Assembly (NCBI GenBank): GCA_019313605.1
Contig: JAFDAW010000015.1
Coordinates: 1-32,634 of the forward strand
Reading direction: 5' to 3'
Length of the DNA stretch: 32,634 bases
Source: Deltaproteobacteria bacterium
GTDB taxonomy: Bacteria; Myxococcota_A; UBA9160; SMWR01
Shown: piece after piece, positions 10,001 to 17,733 of the stretch
Layout: the number at the start of each line of letters is the position of its first letter
Numbering within the stretch: position 1 is the stretch's first letter
The notes under the pieces: generated by a model
Seen by the model: the letters and a program-made list of their open reading frames with translations, nothing else
Database searches by the model: none
What the model was told of the DNA's origin: nothing
Made by a program: the position numbers and the translations under genes

Positions 10001-13000
10001 AGGTGCGCTGTGAGCCGCAATTCGAGTTCGATCCAGTTGCCTTGAATCTCGAGGAGGCGCAGCAGTGCGTTGTCTTTCGCCTTCGTCGATTCGCCTTGCA
10101 GGTGTTGATGGTCTCCGCTGTCCGCCAATGCGCGGAAGTGGTGGAGAGCGGCATCCGGGCGCCCGAGTTCCCGCTCGTAGACGCGGGCCAATTCCCGGTG
10201 TAGTTCGAGCCGGCGGTCGTCGAATACGGGCGCCTCGGGGTCGAGGGCTTTCAATTCCTCTTCCGCGCAACTCGCCCAGGAACTTGGATCGTGCGAGTTG
10301 CGGAGTGCCGCTCCGAGATCGCGCAGGAGTTCACCGTGCTTCGGTGTGCCCTCTGCCGATTCGGTGATCGCCGTCAGCAGGCGCGCCGCAGCGCGCTTCG
10401 GCTCGGCGAGCGAATCTCCGTAAATGCCGGCGAGTTGCTGCAGCAATGCGATTCGCTCATCACCTGTCGCATTCGCAGCGCAGCGTTCCAGCACTTCGGC
10501 GTGCTCTCGCCGCCGGCCGAGCTTCTCGTACAGAGTGCTGAGGCTGCTCAGGATCTCGGGATCCGCGGGAGAGATGCGCCTCGCGTCTTCGAGTGCACAA
10601 GCCGCGCGACCATCGAGTTCCAGCTTTTTTTCGAAGATGCGCGCGCGCTCCAGATGCAACCTGCACAGTCGCTCCGGTTCGTTGGTCAGGGAGATCTGCG
10701 ATTGCAGGGCGTGAAGAGTTGCCTCGTGTCGACCTGCGAGGCGATGGACGTCGGCAATTCGTTCGACGACCGCGTGATCGTTCGGGCGCTCGGCGCGCAA
10801 ACGCTCCAGCCAGGGAAGGGTTGCGTCGGGTCCGAGGTGCTCCCAGGCGATTGCGACCGCTTCGTCGTAGAGCCCTCCACGTCGAGGCCCCTCTGTCGCG
10901 CTGGCCTGTCGAAATACGCAATCCAGTACGGCTTCCCATTGCGCTCGAGCGGTGAGCAGCGCGCGAAGTTGGTCGAGCGCGCCGGGTTGATCGGGTTCCA
11001 GCATCAATGCTTCGCGAAGGTCGGCGATCGCTTCGTCCGGTCGATCGAGGCTGTTGCCGAGCAGTCGCGCGCGTCGCACGAGCTGACCCGCGCGCGCGGT
11101 CGCAGACTGCGTCCTCGAGAGCTGTGTGTTCAACAGATCGAATAGGACTTCGCCGCTCGCAATGTCTGCGGACTCTTGTTGCAGGGCCTCGGCGATCTCG
11201 AGTGCCTTGTCGAGTGAGTCGGCCTGCTCGGGGTCGATCTGCAGGATGCGCTGAAGATGCGCGAGGGCCTCGTGTCGACGCTCGTGCATTTCGCCTAGTA
11301 GTTGCGCGAGTTCGACGCGAACGGGGATTTCGTCGCGGCCCGCGAGATGCGAAAGCTCGACTTCGAGGAGCCTGACCAGAGGCTCGTTTTCTCCGAGTCG
11401 CCGGTAGATCTCGCGGAGGGCCGCCTGCGCGTCGCAGTCGTCCGGGCGATCCGTGAGTGCATCCCGATAGGCGACCGCGGCTTCCTCGTCCTGATCGATT
11501 TCGCACAGTGCCGCTCCGAGCCGTACGTACCAGGCTGCTCGCTCAGAGGAATCGCTACACGCGTTGGCGGCACTGCGGCAAAGCTCGATCAGGTCCTGAT
11601 TTCTGCCTGCTCGCTGGTAGAGATCTGCGAGGGGCTCGGCGATGATCGGATGCGGGCCGATTTCGGCCAGCGCGGGTACCAGTGCGTCGATCGCTCCCTC
11701 GACGTCGTTGAGCTGGCTCGCCCGCAATCCCGAAATCTGCAGCCGCAGAGAGATGCGCAACGACGATTCTTCGGAATCGCGCTCGGAACTCTGCTCGAGG
11801 GCTTCCAGGCGAGCGACGAGCAGGCGAACGACCCCGTCGATATTGCCCCGGTGTTTGTAGTGATCGATGAGAAAGTCGGCCGCCCTCGAGTGAGTCGAGT
11901 CCAGCTCGAGAACGCGTTCGTAGTGTTCCATCGCGCGGTCGCGTTCGTCGAGCGGATCGACGCACAGCTGGGCGGCGCGCCCGCGAAGCGCGAGTTCGCG
12001 GTCGGGTCCCGGTCCCGTCGCGATCTCCGCCTCCAGTGCCGAAACGATGTCTTCGAACCGCTCCTCTTCGAGGTACAGCTCCGCGAGCATCTGCCAGAGG
12101 TCTGCTCGCTCGGGTGCGATCGTCGTCGCAACCTCGAGGTGGTCGATCGCGCGCGGTGCGTTTCGCAGCCGGTCGCGGTAGAGCTTTCCGAGTCGTTCGA
12201 CGGTTGCGAGGTCTGCTTCGGTGGGCTCTTCCGCGAGTGATGCTTCGAGGTGCGTGCGCAAACCATCCCAGTCTTCCGTCCGCTCGAGCAGGATGGTGAG
12301 GCGATCCGAAGCTTTGCGGCGGAACGTCGGGTCGATCCCCGACTCTCCCAGGTGTCGATAGACTTCGATGGCTTCCTCGGCGCGATCGAGGCTCTCTTCG
12401 AGCAGCACCGCGCGTTCGAAACCGCAGCGATCGCGGATGGAGGTGTCCGAAGTGGATTCCATCTGTTCGCCGAGAAACTGGGCGAGGCCAGCCGGATCTC
12501 CCGCAGCCCGGAGGGCCTGTTCGAGCCCGACGCGGGCGGGCTCGGAGTCGGGATCGACGTCGTAGACCGACCGGTAGGCGCTTGCGGCTTCTGAAAAGCG
12601 GTCGAGGTTTTCGAGCAGAACGTCCGCTCGTCGAAGCTGAAGGACCCGGGCGTCCGGCGCGTAGGGGTCGAGCCCCGCGACGCGCTCTTCCAGGTGGCTC
12701 GCGAGCGCCTCAAACATCCCCGCGCGCTCGAGCAAGATCTCGAGGCGCGCGTGGACATCGCGCGGGGCATCGGGCTCGCCTGTGAGTTTGCGCAGCACCT
12801 CGATCGCGCCGCGCAGATCCCCCAGGCGATCGGCGAGCAGGGACGAGAGTTCATCGAGCTTCGCGCAGCGCTGCGGCCCGGGAAGCAGGTCCGCGAGGCG
12901 ACGCTGCGCGACCGCGAGTTCCTCCAGGCGCCCCGCGTTCCAGAGTTCGGCCGAGAGCGCTTCGAGCGTGTGTTCGTCGTCGGGTTCCGACTCGACCGCG

Positions 13001-14964
13001 ACCTGATAGGCGGCGATGGACTCATCGGGTCGCCCGTTGTCGGCGTGCAAGCCGCCGAGCCGTCGATGAACCTCGGCCTTCTCTTCGGCGGGCACGAGTT
13101 CGGCGAGGCGTTCGAGATCCGCGACGAGCGGAGCGTCCTGTCCGAGTTGCTCGCGCAGACGCGCTGAAGTCGCGAAAGCCTGGCGATCGCCCGGACTGAC
13201 TTCCACCCACCGGTCAACCCAGCGCAGTGCCGCTTCGGGCTCACCGCGCGCTTCCAGCCGGGGCACCAGCTCGCCCACGAGAAACGCGACGCGCTCTTCG
13301 TTGAGCGCGATCGCGGCTTCCGCCTCGTAGGCGCGGATCACCGTATCTTCGTCACCGGTTGAGGTTGCCAGATGTTGCAGGCCGCGTAGGGCGGTTACGG
13401 AATCCGGCTCCATGGCGAGCACCGATTCCAACACCTGCGTGGCCTGTTCCGGCGCATCGAAGTGTTCGTTCAGCAGGAGAGCGAGAGAGCAGAGGTAGCG
13501 GGTTCGCTCGTCGGGTAGCGCGTGGCCTCCCGCGTGCTCGAGAAACGATCGCAGGGAGGCCCAGTCCTCGGTCTTGCGAAACAGGCGCTCCAGCGCCGAT
13601 GCCACGCCGGGAGCCGCGGGATCCGCTTCGAATGCGCGTCGGTAGGCGCTGCAGGCGGCATCGACATCGTCGAGATGCCCCTCCCAAAGAGAGCCCAGAT
13701 CGGAGAGCACCATCGCACGGGACGCCTCGTCCATGCTCGGTGTCGATGCGCGCTGTTCGAGAACTTCCACGAGTTCTTCGTCCCGGCCGAGCCGGGTGAG
13801 GATTTCGCTGAACGCTTCTCCAACGAGATCATTGTCGGGGTCGAACTCGAACGCGAGCGCGAGATTTTGATAGGCGCGGTCCGAATCGCCGAGGTCTGAG
13901 TAGAGGGTCGAGAGTTCGAGTAACACCGAGACGGGCGTCGGCCCGCGACTCATATCCGCGATTCGTTCGAGGTGTTGGATGAGAGCCTCGTCATCGCCGT
14001 TGTCCCGCGCGAGATCCGCGAGAGCCGCGACGATCTTGCGGTTGTTGGGGTCGAGTGACGTCGCCCGGTCGAGCCACAGCTGTGCGGCACTCGGATTGGA
14101 CGAGCGCTTCCAGTGGATTTCACCCGTCTCCATCGCGATGCGAGCCTTGCCCTCGGCTTCTGGCGTCAATTCGAACCGGCGCTCCTGCAGATCCACCAGC
14201 AGGGTCCAGTTCTCATCGGCCTCGGCCTGGTCGGCGACCGCTTCGAGCGCCGCGAGATTGTTGGGATCGTCCGTCAGTGCGCGCCGGTAGAGTTCGGCTG
14301 CGAGAGCGACGTCTTTCAACGAGTCTTCGGCGAGGCGCGCGCGGGCCACCAGTGCGATGGCGCGGGCGGGTCCGCGAAGCAACTCGATGACCCGATCCCA
14401 TGCGTCCGCCGCGCGGGCCATCTGGCCGGCCGCTGCGAATACCCGAGCCGTTCCCTCGAGTGCGTCGATCTGGGTGGGGTGTTCGTCGAGTGCCCGCTTG
14501 AACAGCGTGACCGCCTGGCCGCGATCGCCGAGTTGTTCCATCCAGATCGTACCCATCTCGGCCAACAGGGTGGCCCGCTCATCGGGGCGCATCGTCAGCC
14601 CCGCCTCGACCTCGCCGATCTGGACCGCGACGTCCCACTGATGCTGGCCCGCGTGCAGTTTTCGCAGCCGCGTCAGTGCTGGACGGTATTGCGAGTCGAG
14701 CTGCAGCGCCTCGCGATAGCAGGCGATCGCGCTTTCGGGGTCGCCGAGGCGCTCGTGGTGGACCTGTCCGATCCGGCAGTGGATCGCAGCCTGTTCGCGC
14801 GGTTGGTCGACGACGTTGTCGGCGCTGAGGCGGCGCTCGTAGACCTCGATGACGCCCGCCCAGTCACCCGCGAGGAACAGCTCTTCCTCCAGCGACTGGA
14901 AGGCCTGCGCGTCGTTCGGATCGGCGAGAAACCGCTCACGCTGGCGATCGAGCAGGGGCGTCAA
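7063..14964 (-). CDS. Giant tetratricopeptide-repeat protein (2,633 aa)
   Basis: The reading frame is open for 2,633 codons and encodes an almost continuous chain of TPR units. Repeats of the form A...Y..AL..DP....AL..L recur from near residue 20 to about 2,370. There is no signal peptide or clear membrane segment, so a cytoplasmic scaffold is likely. The last 230 or so residues differ: KPHYGGNGELSKPLWEKLRR, a hydrophobic helix LRDLVVLIAGLALDLEGA, a basic AIKRRLRRRLRQHL patch and a final LLRQAIGSWLRQL. This may be a separate C-terminal domain whose family I do not recognise. The TTG start at 14964 is supported by a strong AGGAG six bases upstream. Large TPR proteins of this kind occur in Myxococcota, but I know no defined function. 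It is followed by the PilZ gene and is divergent from pyrK. Confidence 0.9.
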   Translation of the reverse strand: MTPLLDRQRERFLADPNDAQAFQSLEEELFLAGDWAGVIEVYERRLSADNVVDQPREQAAIHCRIGQVHHERLGDPESAIACYREALQLDSQYRPALTRLRKLHAGQHQWDVAVQIGEVEAGLTMRPDERATLLAEMGTIWMEQLGDRGQAVTLFKRALDEHPTQIDALEGTARVFAAAGQMARAADAWDRVIELLRGPARAIALVARARLAEDSLKDVALAAELYRRALTDDPNNLAALEAVADQAEADENWTLLVDLQERRFELTPEAEGKARIAMETGEIHWKRSSNPSAAQLWLDRATSLDPNNRKIVAALADLARDNGDDEALIQHLERIADMSRGPTPVSVLLELSTLYSDLGDSDRAYQNLALAFEFDPDNDLVGEAFSEILTRLGRDEELVEVLEQRASTPSMDEASRAMVLSDLGSLWEGHLDDVDAACSAYRRAFEADPAAPGVASALERLFRKTEDWASLRSFLEHAGGHALPDERTRYLCSLALLLNEHFDAPEQATQVLESVLAMEPDSVTALRGLQHLATSTGDEDTVIRAYEAEAAIALNEERVAFLVGELVPRLEARGEPEAALRWVDRWVEVSPGDRQAFATSARLREQLGQDAPLVADLERLAELVPAEEKAEVHRRLGGLHADNGRPDESIAAYQVAVESEPDDEHTLEALSAELWNAGRLEELAVAQRRLADLLPGPQRCAKLDELSSLLADRLGDLRGAIEVLRKLTGEPDAPRDVHARLEILLERAGMFEALASHLEERVAGLDPYAPDARVLQLRRADVLLENLDRFSEAASAYRSVYDVDPDSEPARVGLEQALRAAGDPAGLAQFLGEQMESTSDTSIRDRCGFERAVLLEESLDRAEEAIEVYRHLGESGIDPTFRRKASDRLTILLERTEDWDGLRTHLEASLAEEPTEADLATVERLGKLYRDRLRNAPRAIDHLEVATTIAPERADLWQMLAELYLEEERFEDIVSALEAEIATGPGPDRELALRGRAAQLCVDPLDERDRAMEHYERVLELDSTHSRAADFLIDHYKHRGNIDGVVRLLVARLEALEQSSERDSEESSLRISLRLQISGLRASQLNDVEGAIDALVPALAEIGPHPIIAEPLADLYQRAGRNQDLIELCRSAANACSDSSERAAWYVRLGAALCEIDQDEEAAVAYRDALTDRPDDCDAQAALREIYRRLGENEPLVRLLEVELSHLAGRDEIPVRVELAQLLGEMHERRHEALAHLQRILQIDPEQADSLDKALEIAEALQQESADIASGEVLFDLLNTQLSRTQSATARAGQLVRRARLLGNSLDRPDEAIADLREALMLEPDQPGALDQLRALLTARAQWEAVLDCVFRQASATEGPRRGGLYDEAVAIAWEHLGPDATLPWLERLRAERPNDHAVVERIADVHRLAGRHEATLHALQSQISLTNEPERLCRLHLERARIFEKKLELDGRAACALEDARRISPADPEILSSLSTLYEKLGRRREHAEVLERCAANATGDERIALLQQLAGIYGDSLAEPKRAAARLLTAITESAEGTPKHGELLRDLGAALRNSHDPSSWASCAEEELKALDPEAPVFDDRRLELHRELARVYERELGRPDAALHHFRALADSGDHQHLQGESTKAKDNALLRLLEIQGNWIELELRLTAHLKREPNDPEGWLRLGRLRAERLHLPAAAIAAYREVLKQDPLCAPALRALRSNLERLGRWAEVAQTLEHELEHGAPTLASRRAALLRRLGDVCWTRLHSTTRASRSYAAALEADPQDFESLRSLQELLEAMEDWRGALDLYESEVEMLGDAAPDRRFEVLIRAAELARDHTDEIDRSIRDYETAASIGGLPPAALHELALLYERVDNREAFAKTFELWCDNAESGASCADHVKLAETLDGLGHAGAARERIDHALEVDPTHRPAWDTAAQLREATGDLMGAAAALCSAAERCDDHEGCARLIRAAELSESSSTAQAADRIRDALRRDSGAADAHAILARLACELGEFEEAESAATQTIDLASTANRLTSEQQLAAAVAGGQAARELDHPDVTARCFSVAYELSPEDPEILARYGEALAAQGDFSGAKAILEKRLAIEGSNPDRAAQLSVIGRAQWEAGEHEAAIDNLETALQEDSHLDDAHRALVELWEAKENVDEGIACLVRWADIAAEHPQRAERLLRAAEWELRDGDRNESAEIHLRDVLDADPSRLRAWEALTTLLWESNRAEDALQVASMAVSGVDGAKSSPVLSLIRGRVLDQLGEKEEAADAFRAAASADPDCVEAALSRARLLRGLGKWQAAADALREFHREHHGHDREGLSEVLQQLGRLLAGPLEDPDGAITAYRQGVILNPDRIEMHASLAEFLSHRPADWQEALTHYEQVLNDNPCHVGSLRTLLRVAREHGNREATATGAGIAHALGIASPGDCEAVGDNAAAKPHYGGNGELSKPLWEKLRRMVNESASELATALDTSDPQVGQTPDDPIAAFHAEALAAEGRLTASALLPVSTQELRDLVVLIAGLALDLEGAHGDGRVVNAVSTAIKRRLRRRLRQHLKDDSIEQIEQIDFEDWRNEVRALAAAVAIDETGIDLRTALIALARDASEHRTEEISEKADLTAWVTERPAANALLRQAIGSWLRQL

Positions 14965-15053
14965 AAGTTCTCCTAGAACATCCGCGGGTAAGATTCCCCG
15001 CTTTCATCGACCGTCGGGTCTGCGATCTTGATGAAAAACGCTTGCGGCCCATC

Positions 15054-15068
15054 TCTAATTTTATTAGA
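15054..15068. promoter_or_regulatory. AT-rich inverted repeat upstream of pyrK, possible operator
   Basis: TCTAAT-TTT-ATTAGA is a perfect six-base inverted repeat in a short AT-rich island. It lies between the divergent giant TPR gene (start 14964) and pyrK (start 15216). TTGCGG at 15042 and TAGATT at 15065, 17 bases apart, make a weak sigma70-like pair overlapping the repeat. A repressor or activator site is possible; no regulator is identified. Confidence 0.35.
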
Positions 15069-15215
15069 TTTTTCGATACCTTAGAGACCCTCGACGCAGC
15101 TCCGGGCAAATGCGAAACGGGCCCGAGTCCGTTTTCGGGCGCCCAGGCTACGCGTTGGGCGGCGGTGGGGACCGAGCGTCGCGCCCTCAGGCGCGATTTG
15201 GAGCGAGTGAGGTCG

Positions 15216-16043
15216 ATGGCTGAAGCGATCTGGGAAGTCAGCAGCGAGGGAGCTGTCCCGATTCGAGCCGAGGCCGAAGTCCTTCGGAATGTCAGTGAGG
15301 GCCCCTCGAGTTGGCGCCTGGTCCTGCGGGTGCCGAGCTGGCCGGGCTTTCGGCCGGGCCAATTCGCGATGCTGTCGGCCGGAGCCCAGCAGGCCGTGCG
15401 CCGGACCGACCCGCTGCTGCCGCGACCGATGGCCGTCTACCGGGCCGAGGCCGGCGCGGAAGGGTTCGATGTCGAGATCCTCTACAAAATCGCGGGGCGA
15501 GGCACGGCGCTGCGCGTGGCAATCGTGGGGCCGCTGGGAAAGGCGTTTCCCCCGCCGCGATCGGGCGAGCGCGTGATCATCGTCGCGGGTGGGACCGGGA
15601 TCGCTTCGGTCTACGAGCTGGCGGCTCGATTGGCCGGTGCGCACCCCGTCGAGATTTTGTTCGGCGCGCGGACGGCGAGCGACCTGATGGCGCTCGAAGA
15701 CTTCGAGGCTTTAAAAATCCCGCTTCAGGTGGCGACCGAAGATGGCAGCGCCGGGGTGCGAGGGCTCGTCACCGACCTGCTCGAAACCGCGCTCGAAGCT
15801 CCGACACCGGGCTCGGGACGCCGCGTCTATGTCTGTGGCCCGACGGCGATGATGCGGCGCTGCGCGGAAATCGCATCCGAAAACGAAGCGCCCTGCATTG
15901 CGGCACTCGAGAACGCAATGGCCTGTGGGTTCGGTGTTTGCCTCGGCTGTGCGGCCCCTCTGCGCGAAGGAGGGTACGCGCTTGTGTGTCGAGATGGCCC
16001 GGCGTTCGACGCCGCGTTGATCGACTGGGAGCGGCTTCCGTGA
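15216..16043 (+). CDS. pyrK: Dihydroorotate dehydrogenase B electron-transfer subunit PyrK
   Basis: PyrK carries FAD and a [2Fe-2S] cluster and passes electrons from the PyrD flavin to NAD+ in pyrimidine synthesis. The protein has a flavin-binding barrel (GFRPGQFAML, then LPRPMAVY) and a nucleotide-binding lobe with GGTGIASVYELAARL. The cluster cysteines are Cys237, Cys242, Cys245 and Cys258 in CGFGVCLGC and YALVCRDGPAF. The track ORF extends upstream to a TTG at 15042, but the added residues show no family similarity. I choose the ATG at 15216 (275 residues), which has GAGG just upstream and gives a normal PyrK length. The gene overlaps pyrD by four bases (GTGA), matching their work as one complex. 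Confidence 0.93.
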   Translation: MAEAIWEVSSEGAVPIRAEAEVLRNVSEGPSSWRLVLRVPSWPGFRPGQFAMLSAGAQQAVRRTDPLLPRPMAVYRAEAGAEGFDVEILYKIAGRGTALRVAIVGPLGKAFPPPRSGERVIIVAGGTGIASVYELAARLAGAHPVEILFGARTASDLMALEDFEALKIPLQVATEDGSAGVRGLVTDLLETALEAPTPGSGRRVYVCGPTAMMRRCAEIASENEAPCIAALENAMACGFGVCLGCAAPLREGGYALVCRDGPAFDAALIDWERLP

Positions 16044-16972
16044 AGGAATCGCAGGCTGTCGACACGACGGTGGACCTGGGCGGGATTTCGCTGCGAAACC
16101 CCGTTCTGACCGCTTCCGGGACGTTCGGGTACGGAACCGAATTTGCCCCCTTCCTCGACCTGCGCCGGATCGGAGGCTTCGTGGCGAAGAGCCTTACGCT
16201 CGAGCCGAGAGTCGGGAATCCACCGCCGCGCATCGCAGAGGCACCGTCGGGGATGCTCAACGCCATCAGCCTGGAAAACGTCGGAGTCGAGGCGTTCATC
16301 GGCGAAAAGCTTCCCGCGATCCCAGAAGGTGTCACGGTCATCGCCAGCGCGTTCGAGACCGACATCGACCGTTACGCCGAGGTGTGTAAGAGGCTCACGG
16401 GAGTTCCGCGAATTGCCGGCCTCGAGATCAACGCGTCGTGTCCGCACGTGAAAAGCGGGGGAATCGAATTTGGCCAGGACCCGGCCGTCCTCGGCCAACT
16501 CGTGCGGGCCACGCGCCAGGCGACGAGCCTGCCGCTGCTGGTGAAGCTCTCACCCAACGTGACCCACATCGCTGAGATGGCCCGGGTTTGCGAGGGGGAG
16601 GGGGCCAGCGGGATCTCGTTGATCAACGCCGTGCAGGCCCTCGAGGTGGACCCGGAGACGCGCAGGCCATTGCTCGCGAACGGACTCGGGGGCCTCTCCG
16701 GCCCGGCGATCCGGCCGATCGCATTGCGGATGGTGTGGCAGGCCTCCCAAGCCGTGTCGATTCCGATCTGCGGAATTGGTGGGATCATATCCGCCGCCGA
16801 TGCGGTGAAATTCCTGCTCTGCGGCGCGACGGCGGTCCAGGTGGGCACCAGCAACTACCTGCAGCCCTCGATTGCGGCGGACGTGGCGGATGGGCTCGTC
16901 GAATACGCGAAGCGCCATGGGATCCCGCGAATCCGGGATCTGGTGGGTGAACTGGAGTTCCCCAGTCGCTAA
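16040..16972 (+). CDS. pyrD: Dihydroorotate dehydrogenase B catalytic subunit PyrD
   Basis: PyrD oxidises dihydroorotate to orotate, the fourth step of de novo UMP synthesis. The 310-residue protein has the class 1 features: LRNPVLTASGTFGYGTEF near the N-terminus and the active-site cysteine in INASCPHVKSGG (class 2 enzymes have Ser there). NALSLENVG-like FMN/substrate contacts appear as NAISLENVG. KLSPNVTHI, GGLSGPAIRPIALR, GIGGIISAADAVKFLLCGA and VQVGTSNYL complete the phosphate-binding end of the barrel. Together with the adjacent pyrK this is a class 1B, NAD-dependent, cytoplasmic enzyme. The GTG start lies within the pyrK stop. No other pyr genes are in the window. Confidence 0.96.
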   Translation: MKESQAVDTTVDLGGISLRNPVLTASGTFGYGTEFAPFLDLRRIGGFVAKSLTLEPRVGNPPPRIAEAPSGMLNAISLENVGVEAFIGEKLPAIPEGVTVIASAFETDIDRYAEVCKRLTGVPRIAGLEINASCPHVKSGGIEFGQDPAVLGQLVRATRQATSLPLLVKLSPNVTHIAEMARVCEGEGASGISLINAVQALEVDPETRRPLLANGLGGLSGPAIRPIALRMVWQASQAVSIPICGIGGIISAADAVKFLLCGATAVQVGTSNYLQPSIAADVADGLVEYAKRHGIPRIRDLVGELEFPSR

Positions 16973-17165
16973 AGGGCCAATTGCCCCTATTGTAGTATTT
17001 GGTTACGTTACGCGGGCTTACGCGAGCAGCGGTAGGCCGTGTTGCTCCCATCCGAGCGCTGTCCGAAGATAGCCTGGGCTCCGCTCGGCAGGTGGGGTGC
17101 GGGAAGCCGAGCGATCGGCTGTTTGACGCCCCGGGCAGGTACGTCGTCGAGTAGGTGTGTCGTCG

Positions 17166-17192
17166 AAAGTGGGCTGTAAGTCCGCTTTTTTT
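17166..17192 (+). terminator. Terminator-like hairpin in the rimP-nusA operon leader
   Basis: AAAGTGGGC-TGTAA-GTCCGCTTT forms a seven-pair core stem (two G-U pairs), extendable by two A-T pairs, and the T run continues to 17192. It is a good intrinsic terminator shape and lies only about 14 bases before the likely rimP start. Similar hairpins before rimP are common in proteobacteria. It could end pyrD readthrough or act as an attenuator of the rimP-nusA-infB operon, where NusA itself might influence termination. Confidence 0.6.
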
Positions 17193-17205
17193 GTTTGTGG
17201 AAACG

Positions 17206-17709
17206 GTGAGTGTGTATCGGGATATCCCGGAGGATTTGCGAGCGTTGATCGAACCGATCGTCGATGAGGCGGGCTTCGAACTCGTGGATGCGCAGTTGGC
17301 GCGCGGCGGCAAGCCGTGGGCGCTGAGGGTCACGATCGATACGCCCGACGGCGACGGTCGGGTGCCCGTGGCCGGTTGCGCGGCGATTTCTCGAGAGCTC
17401 GGCTCTCAACTCGACGTCGCGGATACGATCAAGGCCGAGTATCGACTGGAGGTGTCTTCGCCCGGACTCAATCGCCCTCTCACGCGGGAAAAGGATTTTG
17501 CGTCCGCATGCGGGAGCGAAGTGCAGATCGAGACCCGGCAGCCGATTTTGGGGCGACGGCGCTTTCGCGGCGTCCTGGTTCGATTCGAAGAAAATGTTGC
17601 CGCGATCGAAGTGGACGGAAACGAGGTGGAGATCTCCTTCGCGGAAGTGTCGAAGGCAAAGACGGTTTACCAGTTCAGTCGCACCGACTTCGTCGGGCAG
17701 GCCGGCTGA
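17206..17709 (+). CDS. rimP: Ribosome maturation factor RimP
   Basis: RimP assists late assembly of the 30S ribosomal subunit. The protein shows the family pattern: LIEPIVDEAGFELVDAQLARGG near the N-terminus, LRVTIDTPDGDGRVPVAGCAAISREL, the signature EVSSPGLNRPLTREKDF, and a C-terminal SH3-like region (FRGVLVRFEENVAAIEVDGNEVEISFAEVSKAKTVY, seen in parts). The track ORF begins at 17155, but those first 17 codons cover the terminator hairpin and look non-coding. I prefer the GTG at 17206 (167 residues) with GGAA just upstream; GTG at 17197 or 17212 are alternatives. It is the first gene of the conserved operon with nusA and infB, 24 bases before nusA. Confidence 0.93.
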   Translation: MSVYRDIPEDLRALIEPIVDEAGFELVDAQLARGGKPWALRVTIDTPDGDGRVPVAGCAAISRELGSQLDVADTIKAEYRLEVSSPGLNRPLTREKDFASACGSEVQIETRQPILGRRRFRGVLVRFEENVAAIEVDGNEVEISFAEVSKAKTVYQFSRTDFVGQAG

Positions 17710-17733
17710 AACCGGCGACCAAGGGGTTGAAGA

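Noticed and set aside
11589-13244. 551-aa ORF on the minus strand, and long plus-strand ORFs at 8842-10203, 10291-11145, 11302-12240 and 14113-14976
   Set aside because: All lie within the giant TPR gene, whose frame shows periodic TPR sequence throughout. The others are compositionally biased shadows.
16973-17165. Possible tRNA upstream of rimP, as in E. coli (metY)
   Set aside because: I looked for acceptor and T-arm patterns and found none; only weak promoter-like AT-rich sequence is seen.
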